From the NCBI GenBank assembly GCA_025266875.1, contig JALLLT010000066.1, positions 62,001 to 126,000 of the forward strand: a DNA stretch of 64,000 nucleotides, in the 5' to 3' direction. A program made the position numbers and the translations under genes. A model generated the notes under the pieces. That model was not told the origin of the DNA, made no database searches, and was given only the letters and a program-made list of their open reading frames with translations. This document shows, piece by piece, positions 25,389-36,001 of this stretch. Within the stretch, counting starts at the first letter, position 1. Every line of letters begins with the position of its first letter. Origin of the DNA: Fennellomyces sp. T-0311. Its lineage: Eukaryota > Mucoromycota > Mucoromycetes > Mucorales > Lichtheimiaceae.

Positions 25389-27056
25389 TTAGTCTTCGAG
25401 TTTGCTCGAGGAGTGCATGGGTATCATCTGATACTGGGAGCTTTCTGCTTGCTTGGCTTTGGTCATTTTGTAATAATTATACCACACTATGCCAATAATG
25501 GACACCAGCAACCTTGAATCACAACACAGCGTTAGCACGTTCAGAAAATGGCCCATATTCCCCTTTACCCTAGCATGTTCTTTGGCGTGAGAACATCGCC
25601 GAAAAACAGGACCGACAACGTGATTATGACTATCTCTTTGCTGATGCCAGCGACGCTGAGAGTCACTGTGTTGGTGCTTTTGATCAGGTAAAGCTCGGCC
25701 AACGTCATTGCTAGAGCTGAATTGCGCGAGTCAGCCAAAACAATGAAGCACCGGAAAACCAGATGAAAACTTACCAAGCAGGCCACCAATGGCCATCAAG
25801 CCAAAGGATTCCATCACATGAAATATGTTATCAAAATGCTTGGACTCCCGGAACTGATCGATGGGGTTTTCAAAGACCAGGCTGAGAAACAGCATGGTGA
25901 CAAACATGATGGGGCTGAGGTGGTAGAGGGTGGCGATGGGATTATCCATACCCAACCGGTCCTGCTGGAGCAAGAGCTGGGTCAGGTTCCAGCGCAGGCC
26001 GGAGACGACGGCTGCTACTAAAACAAGCATAAAGCCGATCATATCGAATTTGGTCTCGCCCTCGACGGTGAGAATCACACCCGCCACCATCAACCCAATA
26101 ATCGCAACCAGCCGAACCCGCGGCTTTTCGAAACCAAAGATGAATGAAAACAGGAGCACCCAGATGGGCGTGCTCGATTTGACCATTGTGTAGAACGACA
26201 GCGTGACATACATTAGCGACGCGTTGGCACAACAGATTTCTAAGGCAGCCGCCACGCCGCATGGGACCACTTTGTACAGATAGTCGGATGTCGATATGGA
26301 CGAGCCGGATTTGGATGGGTTCCACCGATCGCCGCCCAAGGACATCATCATGGAAGTGATGACCGCGTGGATCGCAGCATGGATTGCGCTTAACAGTAAC
26401 GGAAAGTTGAAATTAAAGCGGTCTTTCCCCATCAGGTTTTTGTTATAGAGCGACAGCGACGTGGAGAAAAAGTACCACAGCCCGATGTACGTCAAGTTCT
26501 CGAGAATGTTCTTGCTTTTCAGTGCGTGCGGGATGTCTGACTTTGGGTGCGCGATTTGGATGGATATCTTTTCAGGGAGAGGTGGAATGGACGTGGCAAA
26601 AGGTGATCGGATAGGTGACCCAAAGTCGACACTTGATAATTTGTTGGCACTTCCAATTTGTAACGGTGGGAGCGACCCTCGTCGTTGATGTGACCGCTTG
26701 ACTTGCTTTTGTGAGTTTTGCACATGAATCGACCTTGTTCGACTGTGTTGTGAGAACCGTTTTGGACTGGGCGAATCGTCTTTACCCGATGCCTTTTTCA
26801 GTGACGACGATCGATGCGGACCTGCAGTGGCAGATGTAAAAGTGCTTGCATCAACCACTGTGCTGCTGCTATACTCGCCACTTTGTCGTTTCTTGTCATC
26901 TGTCAATGACACGGTGATGGTCGGTGCGTTGTCCGATGTTGCTGAGAAGTTCCCCTTGCTTGCAATGTCGTCGTCCATTCCCTTAGTAACAAAAGCAGAA
27001 ACCGATGATCGAGGATTGAGGGTCCGCGAATTCAAGTTTTTCTGCTTTGGAAGCAT
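25389..27056 (-). CDS. Nucleotide-sugar/triose-phosphate translocator family, SLC35C2-like
   Basis: About 517 aa in three exons: 25775-27056, 25569-25716 and 25389-25512, with introns of 58 and 56 bp. A Ser-rich polar N-terminal region of about 190 residues precedes the TPT/EamA transporter domain of about ten helices (GLWYFFSTSLSLYNK, then MVKSSTPIWVLLF, then STNTVTLSVAGISKEI). The latter two are hallmark TPT segments. It is likely a Golgi or ER antiporter; SLC35C2-type proteins are tied to GDP-fucose supply, but the substrate here is inference. ATG at 27056 leaves 24 bp to the divergent ELP5 start. ATGs at 27101 (overlapping ELP5) and 26978 are alternatives. Confidence 0.83.
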
Positions 27057-27080
27057 AACGCCACGTCCTTTCTCGCACAA

Positions 27081-28173
27081 ATGGCACTTTGCTTGAATCA
27101 ACTGCTCCAGAACAAACGTTCGGCTCCATTCATCCTAATCAACGACTCGATCCAGTTTTCTGGCCTTCCTTTGCTCGTTGAATTCGCCTCCTCCACTCTT
27201 CGCGACAATCAGACGCTTATTGTCCTTCTCACCGAAACCTCCCCTGCTGCATGGTTAAAGCGATTGCAGCAAATCACTACAACAGCCAAGATCCATATTA
27301 TTGATGCTTACACCGATCCGTTCGGATGGGATGAACCAGAAACCAGTATACCGAAAGGAATCGCGAGCCTTGAACGTGTGCGGGATATTCGCGACATGGA
27401 GGGCTGTATTTTGAAGCCGATTATACAGAAAACCGATACAGAATGCTGCATATTGATCGATTCGGTGCACCCTCTGCTTATGGTGTCGCAACAGCGAACT
27501 TATCAGCTTGTTAAGGCACTTGAATCTCTTACAACCGGTACGTCATATATGCTTTTAGCGGCTCACCTGTAGCTAAATACTTCCTAAAGATGCCATCAAG
27601 CTCGTGGTAGGTCACCATGCCGACACTGAATTACCACGTAAATCAGTTGCCATGATCCCCATGACTGATGCACTGAATCGACTTGCTTCCGTCATCATCA
27701 CGCTTGATCCGATACCCGAGCGCACACTGTACGATACACAGGAAGCACTGACTGGATTCACTGCCCAAGAATCATTCACGTATATGAAAACGACATCCAA
27801 CTTGGTGGAAAAAGGTGGCCTGGCTCGGATTGAATGGCGGAAGAAGAGTGGCAAGGTACAATATGAAACAGATGGATTTTATCTCGGTAGCAAGGGATTG
27901 ATTGCCGTACCTGCTTCGAAATTGACGGGCGAAAGCGCTGAACAGCAAGTGTCGATGGATATGGATGAATTGCAACCCCAACAACCAGATCCAACGGCCA
28001 ATCTGTCTTTCAACTTGTCACTCACGGATAATCAACGCCGTGCAAAGGATAACGTCGAACTACCGTATATGAAGGTGCAACAACAGCAATCAGGCGGTGG
28101 TAATATCTATTATGAACCAGATGCTGGCGATGACTTTGATGACGAGGATCCCGATGACGATCTAGATATTTAG
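27081..28173 (+). CDS. ELP5: Elongator complex subunit Elp5
   Basis: 346 aa in two exons, 27081-27537 and 27590-28173, joined across a 52-bp intron with an AAG acceptor. Elp4/5/6 form a RecA-like hexameric ring in Elongator, which adds cm5-type modifications to wobble uridine in tRNA. Supporting features are the RecA-like start (PFILINDSIQFSGLPLL), a CCILIDSVHPLL strand, and above all the extreme C-terminus DDEDPDDDLDI, the conserved acidic tail of fungal and animal Elp5. Residue length matches the family. It is head-to-head with the SLC35-type gene and likely shares its promoter. Confidence 0.92.
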
Positions 28174-29789
28174 TACTACATGGCCGTGGCTCATGAGTAA
28201 CATATTAAAAACCTGTATATAGTACCTTTAAAATATGCATAGATGTTCCTATATAGTTCTGGTATTGTAGTGGCAAAAAAACACGCGCCAACGTGCGTTA
28301 GTGTGCATGCGATAAAATTGGAAAACTTGACCACGATTTGCATTTAATAAAATAACATATTCAGTCTTTTTTTGTTATTGAGATGGACACCATATCATCT
28401 GTAGAAACTCCCCATATGAACAGATAAACGAAGATAAGTGCGATATATTCTGGTATTGGGCATCCAGAAAGGAGAATAAGTAATCGGTATAAATCAACAC
28501 TGTTTTTGGTACAAGAAATGTTGCGTACGTATGCAGATATGCCCATGACGTAGATATCAGTGGTACAAAAAATTGCATACTAGTTCTACTGATGACTTCT
28601 GTCAATCGATACTGCAGTGTTTAAGGGTAAACTTTAAAGGGTATGTCAAAAGCCGTTTAACCTACGTATTGTGCTAGAAAAAAGTGGCTGAAATCAAGCA
28701 AACGACTCATTAACTTCTCGATCTGCCAACTAAAACATAAAAAAAGCATGCCTCGGGTTGAATCCTTAATATAGCTATATATATACGTTAGTAATTGTTT
28801 ACCTTCGATAATGTGCAACAACCTAAAAACACTGCTGCGAATTCCATACTGAAAAACACAGGGAATTGCGAAATGTGAGGTCTGACCGCCGCTACAAAAT
28901 CGCCCCTATTGACGCTATAACTGACAATTGCCGTTAATGCGAATGGATGTTATTTGTACAATCCTTGTGGTCCGTTAACTTAAAGGCGCGTTCGGATGCA
29001 GAAGTCATTTCAAGAGTCATTTTGGAAATATCGACTCTATCACCCAAAAAATTGCTTTTTTCTCTGAAAATATATTTTTAAAAAGTCTGAGCTGCCATTG
29101 AGGAAGAATTAATTCTGATACAATATGACTTTTTTACCCAAATGGCACCCAAAAAACGGTTCTGTGCAAAATGGCATTTTCTCCCTTTTAAACTTATGCT
29201 GATGGTTATACGAACACGCTCTAAGCCAACTCTTGCTGGATTTGTCAGTTAACAGACACCGTCACTCCACCTAAAAATGACTTTGGTTACATTTGGGTAA
29301 AATAAAATCATTTTAGGACCATAATTGACGGTTTTTTTCTACGCAGTATTACACGATTCTACAGCATTTAAATACTGCTTTTTCAGAAGAAAATGAATTG
29401 TCAAGGTGAAATAATTGGCTTTCAAAATGCATTCTGGATAGTATGAAGCTTGTATCCAAACACGCCTAAAGTAGTTGGACGGCTATGGACAATGTATTTA
29501 CCCGATATCCGGTCAACGAACTGAATAGAGAAGCACAATCCCCACAAGGGACAATTGCGTATAAAAAATACCGCCGCCAAGCTTTTCTTGGGAAGACAAA
29601 GCTTACTCAGAGTTTCCTCTTTCTGGCGGAAATTGACCGACAATGTACATAAACTTCCTTTTTTGGCTTTGTCTCATCTACTGTCGTAGCGGCCCCTTTT
29701 AGATTGTCTATGCCTGTAAACTAAGAAAAACATATAAATATACTGGATATTCCCTTCGAGATAATTTTTGCTACTAGCAACAAAACACA
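28174..29789. other. Intergenic region with a possible small inverted-repeat element
   Basis: About 1.6 kb with no supported gene. A candidate short non-autonomous element lies at 28981-29224. A TATA-like motif (about 29732-29738) lies upstream of the carotenoid oxygenase start. Remaining frames are short and unconvincing. Confidence 0.6.
28981..29224. mobile_element. Candidate MITE-like element with imperfect terminal inverted repeats
   Basis: The left end reads TAAAGGCGCGTTCG and the right end, reverse-complemented, reads TTAGAGCGTGTTCG, matching at 10 of 14 positions. The interior is AT-rich with no ORF. It contains a perfect 12-bp palindrome (AGAATTAATTCT) near 29104. No clear target-site duplication was seen. 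Support is suggestive only. Confidence 0.35.
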
Positions 29790-31641
29790 ATGGGTTTTCT
29801 CGATTTATTTACTGCAAACAGCAAGTTGCGTGCATTGCAGTCAGAGAACAAGTTTGAAAACACGCCTGAAGTACCAGAACCAGTATGGAATTCAATTGAA
29901 GGCACAATTCCCCCTTGGGTCAGTGGTATTTTGTTCCGAACAGGTAAATGCAATAATATCCAGACTAAAAGCATATATTTTTGTTTTATATTAACGAGTT
30001 GTATTTCGGTGCACGTACAAGGACCAGCCAAGTACAATCTGGGGAAAGATGAAAAGCAATATATGATTCGCCATGCATTTGACGGACTACCGTTCGTTCA
30101 TCGATTCGAAGTTTCTGCCGATAAACAAGCCGTACGATACAACAGCCGACTTGTTGCAGAGGGCGTGGAGCGTAAACTCATTAATCATCCAAGCAAGGGT
30201 AATGTATTCTTCGGACACATTCCTGATGTTTCCGTGGGGCGTAGCTTTTTGCAGCTTCTGGATCGAATTGGGGGAATATTATTCCCGGTAGACAAGTCTC
30301 AGCTGGGCCCATCCGATGAAGTAACCGGAGTCACTGTAACACCTAACTATCCTACTCCTTCCAATTTCGCACCTGCCGCCAATGACGATCATGTACTGGT
30401 TGCAAAGACTGATGCAAACATACTGCAACAAGTTCATTCTGATACTTTGGGTTTGTATCCTATCCTGTTTGTCTATCGATAGTGGCTCACTGTCATGGCA
30501 AAATATAGAACCTACGCGTCTGTTTGATTACGGTCACTATGACAAGCGCCTTGCGGGTGCGTTATCTGCTGCACACCACCAATGGGACCCAGAGACAAAC
30601 GAGATCTTTAACTTTTCAATTAAGTTTGGGCGCAAGACAACATTGACAGTGTTCACACTCGATAGCAAAGGGAAAGTTACTGTGAATGCGGTGATTACTG
30701 AGCGATTACTTCCAAACGGAGAACGTTCAACTTATCTTCCTGGTTATGTCCATGCGTTCTGGCTCACGAAAAACTACATTATCATTCCCGAATCGCCGCT
30801 CCATTATCCAAACAAAGGCATTGATGTCATTTTGCGAGGTACTGTATCTGGCGCCATGGCTTGGAGGGAGGACGGCCCAGCCTACTTGCATATCATTAGC
30901 CGTGACCCCAATGTCGGACATGTCGTTTCGCTGCCTGTCCACCCCTTCTTTACGTTCCATACCGCCAATGCATGGGACTCAGTGGATAGCGACGGAAACC
31001 CAGTGATTGAAATGGACTGCTCTGCCTATAACAATGGTAACATTGTGTACCAAGTACATCGATTCAACGACATGGATCGCTTCTCTGGAGAATCCAAAGC
31101 ATCGAGGAAAAGTATCAAGATGCGGGGTATAGAAGGAACCAAAGACAGGGTGATGTTTGGTGAGCTTCGGCGATATCGTGCTACCTGGAACTTGGAGGCC
31201 AAGACGGGCGATGTTACATTCACTACCATTGCTCCAAACGTGGAGTTTCCTCGATTTGCACAGGACTTGACAACCAAACCAAATAGATATATCTGGGGAT
31301 GTCAGCATGAAGATGCGACGGCAAACGACGGCGATCGATTTAGTCTCGTGAAGATTGATACAGAAACAGGCAGCATATTGAAGTTTGAACGGCCAGCACA
31401 CGTTTTTTCAGAACCTGTTTTGGTACCTAATCCTGACAGCAAAGAGGAGGATGACGGCGCTCTAATGAGTTTCGCGAATATCACTGATTCGCGTGGGCCT
31501 GAACATAATCGATGCATTTTGTCGATCGTAAATTCCAAGACCATGGAGGAAATGGGTCGCTGTGATATCGGACCATTCCATGCAACTACCTTCCACGGCT
31601 CATTTGTCGATGTTGACTTCGTTAGCGTCAATGTCAATTAA
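29790..31641 (+). CDS. Carotenoid cleavage oxygenase
   Basis: 571 aa in three exons: 29790-29943, 30022-30450 and 30509-31641, with introns of 78 and 58 bp. This is the RPE65/carotenoid dioxygenase fold, a seven-bladed propeller with iron held by four His. The four expected positions are visible at about His217 (SAAHHQWDP), His276 (PGYVHAFW), His345 (FFTFHTANAWD) and His557 (TFHGSFVD). In Mucorales such enzymes cut beta-carotene and apocarotenoids to feed trisporic acid mating pheromones; assigning this paralogue to that step is inference. Known alternatives are beta-carotene cleavage or stilbene-type cleavage. No signal peptide is seen. Confidence 0.92.
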
Positions 31642-32028
31642 GTTAGCATATAATGTATCTACTATTTATATTTTAAACTACTGATTTCCTGTATTACAAA
31701 TTATTTCTACGCTCAGTGGATCGCAACCATGCATATGTAACTGTACCTCGGCTTTCATCAAAGTACGATGATCCTGATGGATAAGCTATCATGATTGGAT
31801 ATGTATGATTAACCATGTGAGATTAACGGAAGAGGCAGCACAGATAATGGCGCGCAAACTGCGTGCGTATATATATACAGGTAGCCCTAGACTTACAGTC
31901 TCGATAGGCATCCATTAAAGAATTATACATAGCCGGTGAAGCAATAACGATGATTCCCACGTGCTGTGCTCCAAGAATATATATATATATTTTTTCAAAA
32001 ATGAAAGTGACAAGATTGAATGAATAAT

Positions 32029-33375
32029 TTACAAAAGGCTTCCACAGAATTGGTGCAGCAATGGGTATTTTCGCCAGACATTATCCAAAAAGTAAGGCGT
32101 GAACATATTGAACGGGTTAGCGTGCCAAAGTCCCCAATAAGCAAACCCGTTTAAGAACAATGGAAAAGTGCGATAGGCAAACCAGACGACCCAAATGCGT
32201 TTCAAGGCGTTTGCTACGAAGCCATCCTGAATTCTCAAGTATGGTCTGATGGCTCTTTCCAGGATAACCGCCGCTCCATGCAGGGTAAAGAACAAGAATT
32301 CCTGGCCTAAAAAGCGTTTGCGGTATACATCCCATCCGCATCCACAAAAGACCAAGTACTCATGCATAAGTCCAGATATGGCAAATACCGAAAGAGAGGC
32401 CAATGCGACTGCTGATCGACTTTTTCGCTTGTCATTGCTGGTGCTTGCCAACTTTAGCACCGGACGGAATGGAAACCCGAGCCAAGTGGACCGAAAGAGC
32501 TGATGCCACCGGTAATTCCACATGTTATCCATCGAAGTTGCCATGGCAGGATATTCCATGAGTCGTCGCCATTCGCCTACGTTAATGTATGTTACTACGG
32601 AAACAGAAGGATCGCTTCGTTTGGCGTTACCTGGCACGTATTTTCCTTTACCGTAGGTCAGGACATACCCCAACTGCAGCAGGTACCCGGCTCCATTGAT
32701 AACTGCGGTAAGAACCACGACAGCAAAGACAAAAAAGACAACGAATAACTCTGGGTGCTCTTCCTGCATATCGAACGCATCTTGTCCCGAAAAAGTTGCG
32801 TACCAAGATGCCACAAAATTTGACAGTAGGATCGTGAAAATGGTTGGGGCAAGCAACCGATACCATGGTCGCTTCAAGTCTAGTCAGAAAAAAAGTAACA
32901 TGACTTTCATGCAATTGCGGCTTACCTCACAATCCTTTTTTTCGCCTTTCTTATCCGGAAATTGACGAAGACACGACCAAAAGTCATTGTGTAGTTTTTC
33001 TGAATCCATTTGAGCTTCGCGCCCAAACATTGCCGGTCCGAAATAGACAACGTCCAGGCATTTCAAGATGGTGGTAAAGGAAACCAATCCGCCAATCACG
33101 TTCAATGCTATTCTCTCTCGATTTCAGTTTTCGATCGGCATGAGATGATCTACCTTACCTGTGTGTCGACCAGCAAGCATGACCGGAATGGCAGCCTCTA
33201 CTATGAGCAACGGAAGTGAAACGACTTGCTTGGTCTTTGTTGACAGATTCTTTGTCGAGAATAACGACCAGTGAGCTTTTGCTACCATGCCAACGAGACA
33301 GGCAAAGGCAAGAGTTGGAATCACGATCCGATCGTCGCCACTCTTGAGTGCATTGAAAATCACAGACAGTTCCAT
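32029..33375 (-). CDS. MBOAT-family acyltransferase, wax-synthase-like
   Basis: 413 aa in three exons: 33159-33375, 32926-33107 and 32029-32871. The protein has multiple hydrophobic helices. The wax-synthase domain motif WNYRWHQLFR lies near residue 245, and SGLMHEYL supplies the invariant MBOAT histidine. Related fungal enzymes transfer acyl groups to long-chain alcohols, sterols or specialised metabolites. The substrate is not readable, but an ER membrane lipid acyltransferase is the safe call. The second intron needs an AAG acceptor (TTGAAG): the closer CTAG would shift the frame. Its neighbour upstream is carotenoid oxygenase, but nothing shows a shared pathway. Confidence 0.82.
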
Positions 33376-33544
33376 TTCAACAAGAGAAAGAAAAGAAACC
33401 CGGGTTTCCCCTGCAGATGTCCCGACGGGTCATGCATTGTGAGAGTTTTTGATACCTAGTGCCACTATGGTAACATTAAATCACTACCGATGTTTATCCG
33501 TGTCCGTGTCTGTACGCTCTTTACATTGGCTGCAAGAGGTTCAC

Positions 33545-33563
33545 CTCTCTCTCTCTCTCTCTC
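33545..33563. repeat. CT dinucleotide tract
   Basis: About 19 bp of alternating CT in the promoter region between the MBOAT gene and the ATP23-like gene. Pyrimidine tracts are common near fungal transcription starts. Confidence 0.85.
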
Positions 33564-33628
33564 CGCTGTCTACTCTTATTTTAATGCGATTTTATGACCG
33601 GTCCAAGCACAATGCTCCGTAAGAAGAT

Positions 33629-34346
33629 ACCATTCCTCTACGTACATTTGAATTGAACAAACGAGGCAGATTGAATGAGCAGGAATGTACGGCTGAACTT
33701 GGCAACATTCTCGAGTCATCACCCAAAGTTGCCCGGTTACTTCAGGGCATCTTTACGTTAAACAAAGCAGCACTTCGAAATGGAATTACATGCAGGCCAT
33801 GCCAAGGAACTGTGCAAGAAGTAAATGACAGCAAAGCATGAAAAGAACGTTTTTTGACAACGAACCGTCAAGTAGTCTAGAATGGGGTATTACGATGGAC
33901 GATATAAGCGGTAAGGCACTGTCTGTTCCAAACGCAGCGAAAGCGCTCATTCGGCCAAGTGTTGTATTATGTTGCGACAATATTCGATCAAAGCAGCAAC
34001 TGGAAGAAACGCTGGTGCATGAATTGGTGCACGCGTTCGATGCGACGCGGAAAGGAAAGTTCAGCAGTATATGTCATCTCATTGCGTGTGGCGAGGTGCG
34101 AGCATCGGCGCTCGGTAGGACGAATGCCCGATTTGCAAACATATTTGGCTGACAAGTGTTAATTAAGGCCAATGCCATGATATCAGATCCCCATCGCACC
34201 GTCGGAAATGTATCTGGGAAGACGCCGTACGGTCCACGGCGTCACATTGCGGAGGTGCAGACTTTGCAATGACGCTGGTTCAAGAAGTTTTCGACAACTG
34301 TGTCAAGGACACTGCTCCGTTTATTCAGCCAACTACACGGTTATAA
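33629..34346 (+). CDS. ATP23: Mitochondrial inner-membrane metalloprotease Atp23-like, exon model uncertain at the 5' side
   Basis: Three coding blocks fit Atp23. The first (about 33629-33822) has CTAEL, SSPKVARLLQ and the Cys motif CRPCQG. The second (about 33910-34109) has SVVLCCDN and the catalytic zinc motif HELVHAFD followed by CGEVRASALG. The third (about 34163-34346) has a Cys/Arg-rich segment and DNCVKDTAPF. The last two join across an intron with an AAG acceptor. The junction between blocks one and two, and the start codon, could not be resolved: an upstream in-frame stop lies near 33620. Atp23 processes the Atp6 precursor and assists ATP synthase assembly. The catalytic motif is intact. 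I cannot exclude a frame defect near the 5' end. Confidence 0.68.
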
Positions 34347-35826
34347 TTTACTAACGCCAACGGTATCGATAAATGTGCCTGCATTCAACAAGTCACGGAT
34401 CTGTGCTTGGGGAACCCCGAATTGACTCAAAACCTCCATTGTGTGTGTGCCTGGTTGCAAAAACGGGCTTTCGTCGTTGTACTTTGCTTCTTTGGCCGGC
34501 GTGCGCGAAAGAATGGGTGCGGGTTGCGGAGCCGCGGCTTTTCGTGGCCATTGCTTGGGTGGATTGGTCACCATGGAGGCGCCAGGAATCTCCTCTCTGA
34601 ATGAAAGCAAGGGTGCAACACATGCATCTGTGCCGTCAAAGATTTCCGTCCAAACGGCTTGCGTCTTGGTTGCAAACACTTCTGCGAACTTTTCTTTCAT
34701 GGCGGGCCATTGGTCACGGTCATGCTGATCGGGAAGATCCTTGGGGTTGATCCCAATACCCTTCAGGAACTGTGCGTAAAACTGTGGCTCGATGGCACCG
34801 CTATTGACGTATTCTTAGTTTCTGTGCGGCGGATCCAGGCGATACTGGGCTGTACTTACACAGACATGTATCGACCATCCCTGGTCTTGTAGATCTCGTA
34901 GAAGGGAGCACCGCTATCAAGCATATTGGTGCCTCGCTCGTCGGCAAAGTTGAGGCCATACTTCTGCATCAAGTAGGGGAAGGTTGTCAAGTAGGAAGTG
35001 CCACTTGTCTAAAAAGGAAGGCAAATTTCAGGATCATCACGTGCTTACGTTATGCAAAATTCAATTGACTAATGCACCGGGAAAACAAAGTGCACGACAT
35101 ACCAAGTTGGCGTCAATGACTTGGCCCTTGCCCGACTTTTGACGCTCCATCAGGGCCATAAGGATGCCCATGACGCACATCAATCCACCACCAGCAAAAT
35201 CGGCTTATTACGATTGACTAACGTGAGAAAATCTGACTAATATGAGTTCATCCACTTTACCAAGCACATTCAATGGGAACATAGGAGCTTCTCCACGACG
35301 ACCAATCATCTGTCATCACCGTGCTTAATTTTTCGGAACAGTAGTAAGCATAAACTCTGAGACTTACGCCCAAAACACCGGAAATCGACAGGTAGTTGAC
35401 GTCGTGTCCGGCAGCAGCAGACGCAGGACCAGACTGCCCGAATCCGCTGAGACGAGCAATGATCAACCGCGGGTTCTCTTTCAAAAGAACGTCAGGGCCA
35501 AGACCCATCTTCTCCAGGACACCAGGCCGGAAAGGATCCAGCAAAACATCGGCCTTTTGCAGCAGCTGACGAACTACGGGCACGGCGGAAGGATCCTTCA
35601 TGTTGACAGAAATTGATCGCTTGTTTCTTTTTTGCTTTCGGTCAGATTTAGAATTGAGTACAGCAATAGGACTATTTTACCTGGTGAGCACGTCGGTGCT
35701 GACAGACCGGGGACGATCGATACGAATAACGTCCGCGCCGTAGTCGGCAAGGATCATTCCTGCAAAGGGAGCCGGGGCCAGCCCGCCCATCTCAAACACA
35801 ACAAGACCAGAAAGAGGAAGCGACAT
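34341..35826 (-). CDS. AMACR: Alpha-methylacyl-CoA racemase, peroxisomal
   Basis: 387 aa in six exons: 35681-35826, 35368-35626, 35261-35309, 35103-35203, 34860-35008 and 34341-34800. This is a family III CoA-transferase fold. It racemises 2-methyl-branched acyl-CoAs so that they can enter beta-oxidation. The catalytic neighbourhoods match: [11 protein letters not shown] (His), DFAGGGL (Asp) and [11 protein letters not shown] (Glu). N-terminal [22 protein letters not shown] binds CoA in the family. The protein ends in SKL, a canonical PTS1 peroxisomal import signal. Two introns use AAG acceptors. The last six bases are shared with the ATP23-like gene on the other strand. An upstream in-frame ATG at 36003 would add a basic leader and is less likely. 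Confidence 0.93.
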
Positions 35827-36001
35827 CAAAGGAACAAGAAAAGAAGCGAATAGCAAACAAAAAAGAAGAAGGGAAAGCGGGAAACAGCCAGCTGAACGTG
35901 AATTTATAACCCGTTTCGTTTCGCAAGCTTCGTGATATAATTTAATTGCTTTTTCGAGAGGGCGATTCCTTTTCTTCTTTTTCTTTCCTGCTTCACCAAC
36001 C

